Source: Cellvibrio fontiphilus_A (GTDB lineage: Bacteria; Pseudomonadota; Gammaproteobacteria; Pseudomonadales; Cellvibrionaceae). Taken from it: DNA of 64,000 nucleotides. The stretch is taken from contig NZ_JBHRTF010000004.1 in NCBI RefSeq assembly GCF_042646205.1, positions 1,116,001 to 1,180,000 of the forward strand, given 5' to 3'. A program made the position numbers and the translations under genes. Under the pieces are notes generated by a model. That model was not told where the DNA came from. It searched no databases and was given only the letters and a program-made list of their open reading frames with translations. This document shows positions 40,996 to 50,215 of the stretch, piece after piece; the first letter of the stretch is position 1, and each line of letters begins with the position of its first letter.

Positions 40996-41886
40996 TTAAT
41001 CCGCTAATAATTCAGCTGTTAAGTCGCCTGACGATTGGGTTGGTAAGGTCTTGCATAGCTGTGACGCTTCCCAACCGATCATGGCGGATTTGCGTGTTTC
41101 ACCCCACATATATCCACCCAAGCGCCCGCTGGCTTGTATCACCCTATGGCAGGGAATTAAATAAGCTATAGGGTTGCTGCCAATAGCGGTGCCCACAGCA
41201 CGAGCGGCTCTTGGTGAGGTAATGCTCTTTGCTATATCTCCATAAGTTGCCAGATTTCCCATTGGAATTTTCAGCAAACTTTCCCACACTTTTAATTGAA
41301 AAGGTGTGGCCGATAGATGCAGTTTTATCTGTGCAGGTTGATGCCAGCCCTGCTGGAAAAAACGGACTGCTTGTTGTTGATGGTCATCAGTGCCGTTTTC
41401 CAGTTTTGCATTGGGAAAATAAAGAGTGAGATTTTTAATTGCCTGTTCCTTGTGGCTGGCAAAAAATAAATGGCAGATCCCTTTTGGTGTTGATGCAATG
41501 ATGAAGTCACCAAATTGGCTGGTGCCAAAGCTGTAACGAATAGTCAAACCTGCACCCCCCTGTTTGAATTCTCCCGGGGTCATAGCTTCGATATTCACAA
41601 ATAAATCGTGCAGTCTGCCGGTGCCCGACAAGCCGCTTGCCAACGCGGTTTCCAGCAAACTACTGTTCTGGCTTTTCAGTAGGGATTTGGCGTATTGCAG
41701 GGTGAGGTATTGGGTAAATTTTTTGGGGCTTACACCCGCCCATTCGCTAAATAACTTTTGGAAGTGAGAGGGGCTCAGCTTTACTGCGGTGGCAATCTCT
41801 TCCAGTGAGGGCTGGGCGTGGAGGTTATCTTTAATGTAGTGAATGGCGGCTTCGATGCGCGCGTAATCGAGTTCTTGCTGCATCAT
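40996..41886 (-). CDS. AraC-HTH / methylated-DNA-cysteine methyltransferase fusion (Ada-like, no AdaA domain)
   Basis: 296 residues; Met at 1 and 2 are both possible starts. The N-terminal ~100 residues are an AraC-type HTH (LEEIATAVKLSPSHFQKLFSEWAGVSPKKFTQYL). The C-terminal half is an Ogt/AdaB methyltransferase with the active-site Cys in IPCHRV (C246) and VWESLLKIPMGNLATYGDIAKSI, GTAIGSNPIAYLIPCHRV. The zinc-binding N-terminal phosphotriester domain of E. coli Ada is absent, so methyl transfer to that Cys cannot be the activating signal. It repairs O6-alkylguanine by suicide transfer and probably regulates its own operon with alkB. Confidence 0.93.
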   Translation of the reverse strand: MMQQELDYARIEAAIHYIKDNLHAQPSLEEIATAVKLSPSHFQKLFSEWAGVSPKKFTQYLTLQYAKSLLKSQNSSLLETALASGLSGTGRLHDLFVNIEAMTPGEFKQGGAGLTIRYSFGTSQFGDFIIASTPKGICHLFFASHKEQAIKNLTLYFPNAKLENGTDDHQQQAVRFFQQGWHQPAQIKLHLSATPFQLKVWESLLKIPMGNLATYGDIAKSITSPRAARAVGTAIGSNPIAYLIPCHRVIQASGRLGGYMWGETRKSAMIGWEASQLCKTLPTQSSGDLTAELLAD

Positions 41887-41997
41887 ACTCAGGGCTCCAC
41901 AAGTTGTTGCTCTATACGAGTGTCCAGTATGAATAAGTTGTTCTCATGATACGACCCGATTCTTGCGGTGGTTGTGCCACTTTATCGTCGTGCAAAT

Positions 41998-42036
41998 AAA
42001 AGGCCCCGCGAGCTTTCACTGGCGGGGCCTTTTATT
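41998..42036 (-). terminator. Intrinsic terminator of EF-G gene
   Basis: AAAAGGCCCCGC pairs with GCGGGGCCTTTT. It lies just after the EF-G stop on the minus strand and may also serve the opposite strand. Confidence 0.88.
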
Positions 42037-42050
42037 GCCTTTGCTAAAAC

Positions 42051-44141
42051 TTATTTAGCAGCGGCAGCTTTCTTTTCTTTCTCTTTGGCGATTACTGCTT
42101 CAGCCACGTTAGCGGGGCATGGAGCGTAGTGATCGAATTCCATTGAGAATTGACCGCGACCAGAGGTCATGGTGCGCAGGTGGCTGATGTAACCAAACAT
42201 TTCTGACAGCGGAACCTGAGCCTTGATACGTACGCCGGTAGCGCCTGAGTCTTGGCCATTAATCATACCGCGACGACGGTTCAAGTCACCGATAACATCA
42301 CCTACGTGATCTTCTGGAGTGAACACGTCTACCTTCATGATTGGCTCCAACAATTGTGGGCCAGCTTTAGGCATGGATTGACGGAATGCGCCTTTTGCAG
42401 CGATTTCAAACGCGATTGCAGAGGAGTCTACGGCGTGGAAGCCACCGTCAAACAATTCTACTTCTACGTCCAATACCGGGAAGCCAGCCAATGGGCCAGT
42501 GCCCATCATGCCTTCAAAGCCTTTCTCAATGGCAGGGTAGAATTCTTTTGGAACGCTACCACCCACAACGGTAGTGGTGAACTTGAAGCCAGAGTTCGGC
42601 TCGCCTGGACGGATGCGGTAATCGATCTTACCGTACTGACCAGAACCACCCGATTGCTTCTTGTGGGTGTAAGAGTCTTCGATCTCGCGAGTAATGGTTT
42701 CGCGGTAGGCTACTTGTGGTTGACCAACGTTCAGCTCAACACCGTAGGTGCGCTTCATGATGTCCACTTTAATATCCAGGTGCAGCTCACCCATACCTTT
42801 AAGGATGGTTTCGCCTGAGTCTTGATCGGTCTCTACACGGAAAGTTGGGTCCTCTGACACCAGCTTGCCAATGGCGGTAGCCATTTTCTCGATCATGCTC
42901 TTGTCTTTTGGCGTTACCGCGATAGAAATTACTGGCTCAGGGAATACCATTGGTTCCAAAGTACAAGGAGTTTTTGGATCACATAGGGTGTGGCCGGTTT
43001 GTACGTTCTTCAAACCAATCAGCGCGATAATGTCACCGGCTTGTGCAGTGGTCAGATCGGTACGGTCGTTAGCGTGCATTTCCACCATGCGGCCAACACG
43101 TTCGGTTTTGCCGGTGAAGGAGTTGAGGATGGTATCGCCTTTGTTCAGTACGCCTGAGTAGATGCGCACAAAGGTCAGGGCGCCGAAACGGTCGTCCATG
43201 ATTTTGAACGCCAGTGCGCGGAAAGGCTCGTCAGCAGAAACGATAGCGTAGTTACCAGTTTCGTTACCTTCTTCGTCAGTCAAAGGCTGTGGGTTAACCT
43301 CGGTTGGGTTTGGCAGGTAATCCACTACCGCGTCCAACAGGAGTTGCATGCCTTTGTTTTTGAAGGCAGAACCACAGAAGGTTGGGAAGAATGCCAGCTC
43401 GCGGGTACCCTTACGGATACAACGCTTGATGTCTTCGATAGATGGCTGCTCGCCTTCCATGTAAGCCATCAGCAGGTCGTCGTCCATTTCTACCGCATTT
43501 TCAACCATTTGGTCGCGGTACATTTCAACATCGTCAACCATGTCGGCAGGGATGTCGGTAACTTTGTAGTTTTCTGGAATGCCAGAGTCATCCCACACGT
43601 AAGCTTGACGGTTCAGCAGGTCTACCACACCTACGAAGGTGTCTTCGCGGCCGATAGGCAGAGTCATGATCAGCGGCTTGGCGCCCAGTACTTTTTTAAC
43701 TTGATCAGTTACGCGCAGGAAGTCAGCACCAATACGGTCCAGCTTGTTAACGAAAATCAAACGAGCAACTTTAGAATCGTTCGCATAGCGCCAGTTGGTT
43801 TCTGACTGCGGCTCTACACCACCAGAACCACAGAATACGCCGATACCGCCGTCCAGTACTTTCAATGAACGGTACACTTCTACGGTGAAGTCAACGTGTC
43901 CGGGGGTGTCGATAACGTTGAAACGGTGACCTTTCCAGAAACAGCTCACAGCTGCTGACTGGATGGTAATACCACGTTCAGCTTCCTGCACCATAAAGTC
44001 GGTGGTCGATTCACCTTCGTGAACTTCGCCGAGTTTGTGGATTTTACCGGTGAGTTTGAGGATACGTTCGGTGGTAGTGGTTTTGCCGGCGTCAACGTGA
44101 GCGAAGATACCGATGTTTCTGTAAAGGGATAAGTCAGCCAT
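42051..44141 (-). CDS. fusA: Elongation factor G (second-copy type)
   Basis: 696 residues. The G domain has AHVDAGKTTTTERIL, DTPGHVDF and NKLDR motifs, followed by the four further EF-G domains including GGSVPKEFYPAIEKGFEGMM and RRRGMINGQDS. EF-G drives translocation on the ribosome with GTP hydrolysis. The N-terminal text (MADLSLYRNIGIFAHVDAGKTTTTERILKLTGKIHKLGEVHEG, with CFWKGHRFNVIDTPGHVDF) and its solitary location, away from rpsL-rpsG-tuf, resemble the additional EF-G (often called fusA2) of pseudomonads and relatives. Whether another EF-G exists elsewhere in the genome cannot be seen here. Confidence 0.95.
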   Translation of the reverse strand: MADLSLYRNIGIFAHVDAGKTTTTERILKLTGKIHKLGEVHEGESTTDFMVQEAERGITIQSAAVSCFWKGHRFNVIDTPGHVDFTVEVYRSLKVLDGGIGVFCGSGGVEPQSETNWRYANDSKVARLIFVNKLDRIGADFLRVTDQVKKVLGAKPLIMTLPIGREDTFVGVVDLLNRQAYVWDDSGIPENYKVTDIPADMVDDVEMYRDQMVENAVEMDDDLLMAYMEGEQPSIEDIKRCIRKGTRELAFFPTFCGSAFKNKGMQLLLDAVVDYLPNPTEVNPQPLTDEEGNETGNYAIVSADEPFRALAFKIMDDRFGALTFVRIYSGVLNKGDTILNSFTGKTERVGRMVEMHANDRTDLTTAQAGDIIALIGLKNVQTGHTLCDPKTPCTLEPMVFPEPVISIAVTPKDKSMIEKMATAIGKLVSEDPTFRVETDQDSGETILKGMGELHLDIKVDIMKRTYGVELNVGQPQVAYRETITREIEDSYTHKKQSGGSGQYGKIDYRIRPGEPNSGFKFTTTVVGGSVPKEFYPAIEKGFEGMMGTGPLAGFPVLDVEVELFDGGFHAVDSSAIAFEIAAKGAFRQSMPKAGPQLLEPIMKVDVFTPEDHVGDVIGDLNRRRGMINGQDSGATGVRIKAQVPLSEMFGYISHLRTMTSGRGQFSMEFDHYAPCPANVAEAVIAKEKEKKAAAAK

Positions 44142-44229
44142 AGGACTCTCTTAATGTTATGCAAGGTTAGAAAAGCAGGGTTTGAAAATAGCGGCGTAAT
44201 ATACAGGAACTTGTCCCAAAATGCCCAAA

Positions 44230-44256
44230 GAAAAAGGAGCCTAGACGGCTCCTTTT
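44230..44256 (-). terminator. Intrinsic terminator of gcvP
   Basis: AAAGGAGCC pairs with GGCTCCTTT with a 5-nt loop (TAGAC). A T-run follows on the minus strand. Confidence 0.85.
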
Positions 44257-44316
44257 ACACTTTTAAGTCAAGCCATTAGTTTTTTCAGTACAAGTAACGG
44301 CTATTTGACTGACTTC

Positions 44317-47226
44317 TTACTCAATATAGGTCTCTATGCTTGGGCAAGAACACACCAAATTGCGGTCGCCGTAGACGTTGTCGATGCGGTTGACGCTTGG
44401 CCAGACTTTGTGGTTTTTCAACCATGCGGCGGGGCGGCCGGCGACCTCGCGTGAATAGGCGCGTGTCCAGTTGGCTTCAATCACATCGTCTTGGGTGTGT
44501 GGCGCGTTGTGCAGTGCGCTGGCTTCGGCGGCGATTTCACCGTTGATCACCTGGTCAATTTCCGCGCGAATAATCAGCATCGCCTCGATGAATTTATCCA
44601 ATTCTGCTTTGGATTCCGATTCGGTCGGTTCGATCATCAAAGTGCCGGCAACCGGGAAGGACATGGTCGGCGCGTGGAAGCCGAAGTCCATCAAACGCTT
44701 GGCGATATCTTCCTCGCTGATACCACTGGCTTCTTTTAAGGGGCGCAAATCCAACAGGCATTCATGCGCAACAAAACCATTGGTGCCTTTGTAGAGAATC
44801 GGGTAGGCCGATTCGAGTTTTTTGGCAACATAGTTGGCATTCAGCATGGCGTATTCAGTGGCTTGGCGCATGCCCACGGCGCCCATCATTTTAATGTACA
44901 TCCAGCTGATAGGTAGGATGCTGGCCGAGCCCCAAGGGGCAGCTGAAATGGTGCCGTTGCTCAGTTCGGTGCCTGGCACTGCTTGTACCGGGTGGGACGC
45001 GAGGAAGGGCTCCAAGTGTTTGCCCACGCCGATGGGGCCCATGCCGGGGCCGCCGCCGCCATGGGGAATACAGAAGGTTTTGTGCAGGTTGAGGTGAGAT
45101 ACATCGCCGCCGAATTTGCCCGGTGCGGCAACACCTACCAGTGCGTTCATATTGGCGCCGTCGATATACACCTGACCGCCCACCGCATGCACCATGTCGC
45201 ACAGCTGGGTAATGCCTTCCTCAAACACCCCGTGGGTAGAGGGGTAGGTCACCATGATGCAGGCGATTTGGTCGCCGTAGGTAGCAATCTTGTCGGCCAA
45301 GTCTGTGAGGTCAACGTTACCTTTGCTGTCGCAGGCGACCACCACCACTTTGTAGCTCACCATCTGTGCCGAGGCGGGGTTGGTGCCGTGGGCGGAAGCG
45401 GGGATCAAACATATATCGCGCTGGGTTTCGCCTTTGCTTTCAAAGTATTTTTTAATCGCCACGAGGCCGGCGTATTCACCTTGTGAGCCGGCATTGGGTT
45501 GCAGGCTGATGGCATCGTAGCCAGTACAAGCCTTGAGCATCTCCTGCAATTCTTCAAATAACGCTTTATAACCCTGCGCCTGATCAATGGGCGCGAAGGG
45601 GTGGAGTTTGCCAAATTCCGGCCAGGTCACCGGAATCATCTCGGCGGTGGCGTTGAGTTTCATGGTGCAGGAACCGAGTGGAATCATGGCTTGGTTCAGG
45701 GCGATATCGCGCGACTCCAAACGCTTCAGGTAGCGCAGCATTTCGGTTTCACTGTGATAGCTGTTGAACACCGGGTGTGACAGCACCGCATCGCTGCGCA
45801 GCAGGTTGGCAGGGATCGCATGACTGGCGGTGAGGTTTTTGCCAGCGCTGACTTGTTCGTCCAGCGCTTCGATTTCCACACCGGTCACACCAAACACGGC
45901 TAACAACTGCTCCAGGTCTGCCGCCGAGGTAGTTTCATTCAGGCTGATGCCCAAGGAATCGCTGCCTACCAAGCGCAGGTTAATTTCAGCAGCCAGTGCT
46001 GCCTGGTAAATCGCTTTTTGGTTATCGCCCACATTGACGGTGATGGTGTCAAAGAACTGGCTGTTGGCAATGCCAAAACCCTTGGCTTTAAGCGCGGCAG
46101 CGGCAATAGCGGTGAGGCGATGAATGCGGTTGGCGATGCGCTTTAAACCCTCGGGGCCGTGGTAGATGGCGTAGAACACGCTCATCACCGCCAGCAAAAC
46201 CTGTGAGGTACAAATATTGGAGTTGGCTTTTTCGCGGCGAATATGTTGCTCGCGGGTTTGCATGGCCATACGCAGGGCTTGCTTGCCGCGGGTGTCGATG
46301 GAGACACCGATAATGCGGCCGGGCGCTGAACGCTTGTAGGCATCGCGGAAGGCAAAGAAGCCGGCGTGGGGGCCGCCGAAGCCCATGGGTACACCAAAGC
46401 GCTGGTTGGTGCCTATTACTACATCGGCACCCATAGCGCCAGGGGATTTGAGCAGCATTAGTGCCATGGGGTCAGAGGCCACAGTCACTAGCGCATTGTT
46501 GTTGTGCGCGGTGTCGATGATGGAAGTTAAGTCGCGAATCTGACCGCTGGAACCCGGGTAGGAGAGCAGGGCGCCAAAATAGTCGCCCGCCGCCAGTTGT
46601 TCTATAGGCGCAACTTCTACCTCAAAGCCAAAGTGTTCAGCGCGGGTTTTTACTACCGCGATGGTTTGTGGGTGGGTATCGGCATCCACAAAAAACACAT
46701 CGGATTTGCTCTTTTTATTCTGGCGTTTGCACATAGCCATGGCTTCTGCCGCGGCGGTGCCTTCATCCAGCATGGAGGCGTTGGCCATGTCCATGCCGGT
46801 CAGGTCGATAATCATTTGTTGGTAATTGAGCAGCGCTTCCAAACGGCCTTGAGCAATTTCTGGCTGGTAGGGAGTATAGGCGGTGTACCAACCTGGGTTC
46901 TCAAGCACATTGCGCAACACCACATGGGGTACGTGGGTGTCGTGGTAACCCATGCCAATGTAGCTTTTGAAAACCTTGTTTTTGCTGGCGATGGCTTTTA
47001 ATTGCGCCAGTGCATTGGCCTCGGTGACTGCCTCGCCCAGCGCCATTTCGCCCTTGAGGCGGATATTGTCCGGCACAGTTTTATCGATCAACTCCTTGAC
47101 GGAACCCAGCCCCAAAGTGGCTAGCATAGCGGCGGTTTGACGGTCATCCGGCCCGATATGACGCTGCACAAACTCGTCGTTATAAGACAAAACCGAAAGG
47201 GAAGCTGAACGAAAATCAACTGACAT
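44317..47226 (-). CDS. gcvP: Glycine dehydrogenase (decarboxylating), P protein
   Basis: 969 residues from ATG 47226; an earlier in-frame codon would add 40 residues that do not look like the family start. The N-terminus DEFVQRHIGPDDRQTAAML and the blocks MGYHDTHVPHVVLRNVLENPGWYTAYTPYQPEIAQGRLEALLNYQ and HLNLHKTFCIPHGGGGPGMGPIGV, the last with the PLP Lys, show a full-length single-chain P protein. It decarboxylates glycine and passes the aminomethyl group to the H-protein lipoyl arm. gcvT and gcvH are not adjacent in this window, unlike the usual gcvTHP operon. No glycine riboswitch motif was seen in the 170-nt leader. Confidence 0.97.
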   Translation of the reverse strand: MSVDFRSASLSVLSYNDEFVQRHIGPDDRQTAAMLATLGLGSVKELIDKTVPDNIRLKGEMALGEAVTEANALAQLKAIASKNKVFKSYIGMGYHDTHVPHVVLRNVLENPGWYTAYTPYQPEIAQGRLEALLNYQQMIIDLTGMDMANASMLDEGTAAAEAMAMCKRQNKKSKSDVFFVDADTHPQTIAVVKTRAEHFGFEVEVAPIEQLAAGDYFGALLSYPGSSGQIRDLTSIIDTAHNNNALVTVASDPMALMLLKSPGAMGADVVIGTNQRFGVPMGFGGPHAGFFAFRDAYKRSAPGRIIGVSIDTRGKQALRMAMQTREQHIRREKANSNICTSQVLLAVMSVFYAIYHGPEGLKRIANRIHRLTAIAAAALKAKGFGIANSQFFDTITVNVGDNQKAIYQAALAAEINLRLVGSDSLGISLNETTSAADLEQLLAVFGVTGVEIEALDEQVSAGKNLTASHAIPANLLRSDAVLSHPVFNSYHSETEMLRYLKRLESRDIALNQAMIPLGSCTMKLNATAEMIPVTWPEFGKLHPFAPIDQAQGYKALFEELQEMLKACTGYDAISLQPNAGSQGEYAGLVAIKKYFESKGETQRDICLIPASAHGTNPASAQMVSYKVVVVACDSKGNVDLTDLADKIATYGDQIACIMVTYPSTHGVFEEGITQLCDMVHAVGGQVYIDGANMNALVGVAAPGKFGGDVSHLNLHKTFCIPHGGGGPGMGPIGVGKHLEPFLASHPVQAVPGTELSNGTISAAPWGSASILPISWMYIKMMGAVGMRQATEYAMLNANYVAKKLESAYPILYKGTNGFVAHECLLDLRPLKEASGISEEDIAKRLMDFGFHAPTMSFPVAGTLMIEPTESESKAELDKFIEAMLIIRAEIDQVINGEIAAEASALHNAPHTQDDVIEANWTRAYSREVAGRPAAWLKNHKVWPSVNRIDNVYGDRNLVCSCPSIETYIE

Positions 47227-47400
47227 AAAAGCTCTCTGTGATTGGAAATCAAACAATAAAAAGGCGGGAGATTCGATGGCTGCAGGTTGCCTGCTTAAAA
47301 AGGCGGCAATGGTATCAATTTGGGGCTGGTCGGGCAATCGAACCACGGCGCGTGGTAGCTGGTGAAAACAGAAGTGTTCTGCAACCCGAGGGTATATACG

Positions 47401-47428
47401 TAAAAAAGCCGATGCTGGTGCATCGGCT
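47401..47428 (-). terminator. Intrinsic terminator of GH16 gene
   Basis: AGCCGATGC pairs with GCATCGGCT with a short loop. On the minus strand it ends in a run of T. It separates the GH16 gene from gcvP. Confidence 0.85.
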
Positions 47429-47489
47429 GAATTGGGAGAGCAACAGAAGGGAAATAGAAGAACAATAAAAATAGATTATGTGATGCTAA

Positions 47490-48434
47490 CTACTCGCTTT
47501 TGGCGGCATAGTTAGCAAGCGGATGCTCGTTCATTTCATAAATGCGAATCCAGTCATACTGGGTCACCATGGGGTAGGTGTTGTGCTTTTTATTACCGCC
47601 GAAAACATCCTGAATCTCATCGTTGGGTATCCAGAAATTCATCATGAGTGACGTCAGGTTATCTGGAATAGGGGTAGGTTTTTTCTGCCCAGGCGCGCAT
47701 TCGGGTTTACAGTCCAGCTCGCTTTGATCAAGGGTTTTGACCAGCTTGCCGTCCACGTACCACTTGATGAAGCTGGGTGTCCATTCGATGGCAAAGACGC
47801 GCCAGTCGTCCACTGGGCCTACTTCGATTTTGTCCTCCCACGCGCCCCACTCACGGGTGGCTACCCAGTTGGGCGTGTCCAAACCATAAATCAGGTTAGC
47901 TTGAAACTTATCGGGGCGGCCGCCTTCCAATTCGATATCAATCTCTTCCCACTCGCGCGGCGAGCCGCTATTTACATAGGTAAAGAGTGACGAAATATAA
48001 CCACTGGCGGTGGTACGTGCAGGTGCTTTCATGCGAGTTTCAAAACGGCCGTATTTGATGGATTTCTCTGGGGCGGTACGCAGTTCGCCGCAAGAGTAGT
48101 CGTAGGCACGCTTGTTCTGTTGATGATCTTCTGACCAGCTGGCGGGTACTTTTTCTTTGTTGACGATAAGGTTCAATACCCCATCGCGAATAGTAACGCC
48201 CTGCGGGGTAAAGCGACAATCGGATTCATGCCCTACAGCACCATCCCCCTTACGCCATAAGTTGTTGTCCAGCGTGTTAAAACGCTCGTCCACCTTGAGG
48301 GTATAGCCGGCATATTCGCCGGTATAACCGGGGTAGGTAATCAGGCTCTCTTCACTGTGGGCATGCATACCAAGGCTGGCAATGAACCAGAAAGTGAGGT
48401 GTTGCAGGTACTTATTGTTCTGGGCTTTGGTCAT
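47490..48434 (-). CDS. Secreted GH16 glucanase-like protein
   Basis: 314 residues with a likely signal peptide (about residues 1-26). The GH16 jelly-roll core is visible, including SCGELRTAPEKSIKYGRFETRMKAPARTTASGYISSLFTYVNSG and the catalytic EIDIE motif (E164, D166, E168), followed by WRVFAIEWTPSFIKWYVDGKLVKTL. The closest pattern I know is the bacterial lichenase (beta-1,3-1,4-glucanase)-like group, but kappa-carrageenase- or xyloglucan-type activity cannot be excluded. Four Cys residues (73, 115 and the pair in LDCKPEC) may form disulfides. It stands alone between terminators and has no CBM. Confidence 0.88.
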   Translation of the reverse strand: MTKAQNNKYLQHLTFWFIASLGMHAHSEESLITYPGYTGEYAGYTLKVDERFNTLDNNLWRKGDGAVGHESDCRFTPQGVTIRDGVLNLIVNKEKVPASWSEDHQQNKRAYDYSCGELRTAPEKSIKYGRFETRMKAPARTTASGYISSLFTYVNSGSPREWEEIDIELEGGRPDKFQANLIYGLDTPNWVATREWGAWEDKIEVGPVDDWRVFAIEWTPSFIKWYVDGKLVKTLDQSELDCKPECAPGQKKPTPIPDNLTSLMMNFWIPNDEIQDVFGGNKKHNTYPMVTQYDWIRIYEMNEHPLANYAAKSE

Positions 48435-48561
48435 GAGTTCCTCGTCAATTGATCAGCCGTCGGATGTTGAAGTAGCTTTGGTGAATTTATGGTTGCACAG
48501 GGTTCATGAAAATGTGTGCCAGTTTGGGCTGGCTTTTAAACATGGGATATTTGCACAAAAC

Positions 48562-48577
48562 TGGTACACAAGTACCA
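48562..48577. promoter_or_regulatory. TGGTAC-N4-GTACCA palindrome upstream of GH16 gene
   Basis: TGGTACACAAGTACCA lies 128 nt upstream of the GH16 start and ~120 nt upstream of the divergent MBL gene. It could be an operator. No regulator gene is adjacent. Confidence 0.4.
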
Positions 48578-48697
48578 CATATGACAACTACTTTAGCTGC
48601 TAAGCTCCATAAAGTGGCACAGCGCTGATATGCGGGATAGTTAACCAGGCTAGCAGCAGAGTTCCTGTGCAAATATCACTCTAGTAAAGGAGTTGTT

Positions 48698-50101
48698 ATG
48701 GCCAGCATAAAAACGCACCAACTCAATTTTCTTGGCGCAGCCCAGGAGGTGACAGGTTCTTGTCATTTAGTGGAGACCGGTGGCAAACGTTACCTCTTGG
48801 ATTGTGGAATCTTGCAGGGTGAAGAGGGTGAAGATCAAAAGTTTGACTTCGATCCTGCAGCGATTGATGCGGTGATACTGTCCCATGCTCATCTGGATCA
48901 CAGCGGCCGTCTGCCACGGTTGGTGCGTGGTGGATTTCGTGGCAGCATCCACTGCACCGAAGGAACCGCGCGGTTGTTGCCCATTCTATTAAAAGATGCG
49001 CTCAGCCTTTACTTGCGCGACCTGGATTATGAAAACCTGCGCCGAGAGCGAGCCGGGCATGAGTTGTTGAGGCCCGAGTACGATGATCTGGATGTTGAGC
49101 GCACTTTAGACCTTTGTGAGCCTGTTAACTATGGTGTTACCCAAGCCGTTGGGCCTGGGCTAAAACTGCTATTCCATGATGCTGGCCATATTCTTGGGTC
49201 GGCGATAGTGGAGTTGCACATGGGGCAGGGAGATACCGCGAGGACCCTGGTGTTCTCCGGTGATTTGGGTAACCCGGATACCTCCCTCATGCCAGAGCCA
49301 ACCCAATTGCGTCATGCGGATGTGGTTGTTATGGAGGGGACTTATGGAGATCGCAATCATCGCTCTTTTGACGACACCATCGTCGAGTTTGAACAGGTGC
49401 TGGCACAAGCAGCGGCAGACGGCGGTAATATCCTCATACCAGCATTTGCCATAGGCCGAACCCAGGAGTTGCTATTTCAACTAGGCCTTATGTATCACCA
49501 AGGCAAATTAAATGGTTGGCGCGTTTATTTGGATAGCCCCATGGGAGGCGCCGTTACCGAGGTGTATGACCAAATGTGCCATGACTGGCACGCTCGGGAT
49601 CGGGCTTTGATGAGCGAGTATCGCAGCCGTACCCTTAGTGAATTTCTCCCCTGTCTGACTATTACCGCAAGCGTAGAAGAATCGATTGCGCTTAATCGGG
49701 TGAAAAGCGGTGCCATTATCATTGCTGGTAGTGGTATGTGTACCGGTGGGCGGATTCGCCATCACTTTAAACATCGCCTCTGGCAAAAGAATACCCACGT
49801 TGTTTTTGTCGGCTTCCAGGCTCAAGGCACTCTGGGGCGGATCCTGGTCAACGGAGTTAAAAAGATCAAACTATTTGGCCAGGAAATTATGGTTCGCGCC
49901 AAAATTCATACCTTGGGCGGCTTTTCCGCACACGCCGGTCAACAGCAGCTATTGAATTGGGCTGCGGCTTTTACTTCAAATCCGCGTTTTTATCTGGTTC
50001 ACGGAGAACCCGAAGCATTACAAACCCTGGCAAAAGCGCTCTGGTCGCAACATCAGATTGAGGCTGTGGTTGCAACCCGCGGCTCAGGTGTGCATTTCTA
50101 G
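48698..50101 (+). CDS. MBL-fold / beta-CASP / RMMBL RNA-processing-like hydrolase
   Basis: 467 residues with AAAGGAG before the ATG. The metallo-beta-lactamase motif SHAHLDHSG (H63, H65, D67, H68) is preceded by the usual LLDCG strand. Middle motifs (GDLGNPDTSLMPEP, VVMEGTYGDRNH) and a C-terminal beta-CASP/RMMBL region (ILIPAFAIGRTQELLF, AGSGMCTGGRIRHHFKHRLW, GFSAHAGQQQLLNW) define the bacterial CPSF-73-like or Integrator-11-like family. These are zinc-dependent ribonucleases of uncertain bacterial target. Only a short spacer separates it from gspA, but there is no indication of an operon. Confidence 0.93.
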   Translation: MASIKTHQLNFLGAAQEVTGSCHLVETGGKRYLLDCGILQGEEGEDQKFDFDPAAIDAVILSHAHLDHSGRLPRLVRGGFRGSIHCTEGTARLLPILLKDALSLYLRDLDYENLRRERAGHELLRPEYDDLDVERTLDLCEPVNYGVTQAVGPGLKLLFHDAGHILGSAIVELHMGQGDTARTLVFSGDLGNPDTSLMPEPTQLRHADVVVMEGTYGDRNHRSFDDTIVEFEQVLAQAAADGGNILIPAFAIGRTQELLFQLGLMYHQGKLNGWRVYLDSPMGGAVTEVYDQMCHDWHARDRALMSEYRSRTLSEFLPCLTITASVEESIALNRVKSGAIIIAGSGMCTGGRIRHHFKHRLWQKNTHVVFVGFQAQGTLGRILVNGVKKIKLFGQEIMVRAKIHTLGGFSAHAGQQQLLNWAAAFTSNPRFYLVHGEPEALQTLAKALWSQHQIEAVVATRGSGVHF

Positions 50102-50215
50102 CTCGCTAGTGATACTTGGGCGGGCTGCCCCAAGAAGATACTGCCTTGATGTAGTTAGGCCTGTTATGATTCCGGCCCATCGAGTCATTCATAATAACTG
50201 TGCCACGCTGCGCTT

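Noticed and set aside
47227..47400. Glycine riboswitch or tRNA in the gcvP leader
   Set aside because: GGTTCGATTGCC on the minus strand looks like a T-loop, but no acceptor stem, anticodon arm or CCA pattern fits, and no glycine aptamer motif was found.
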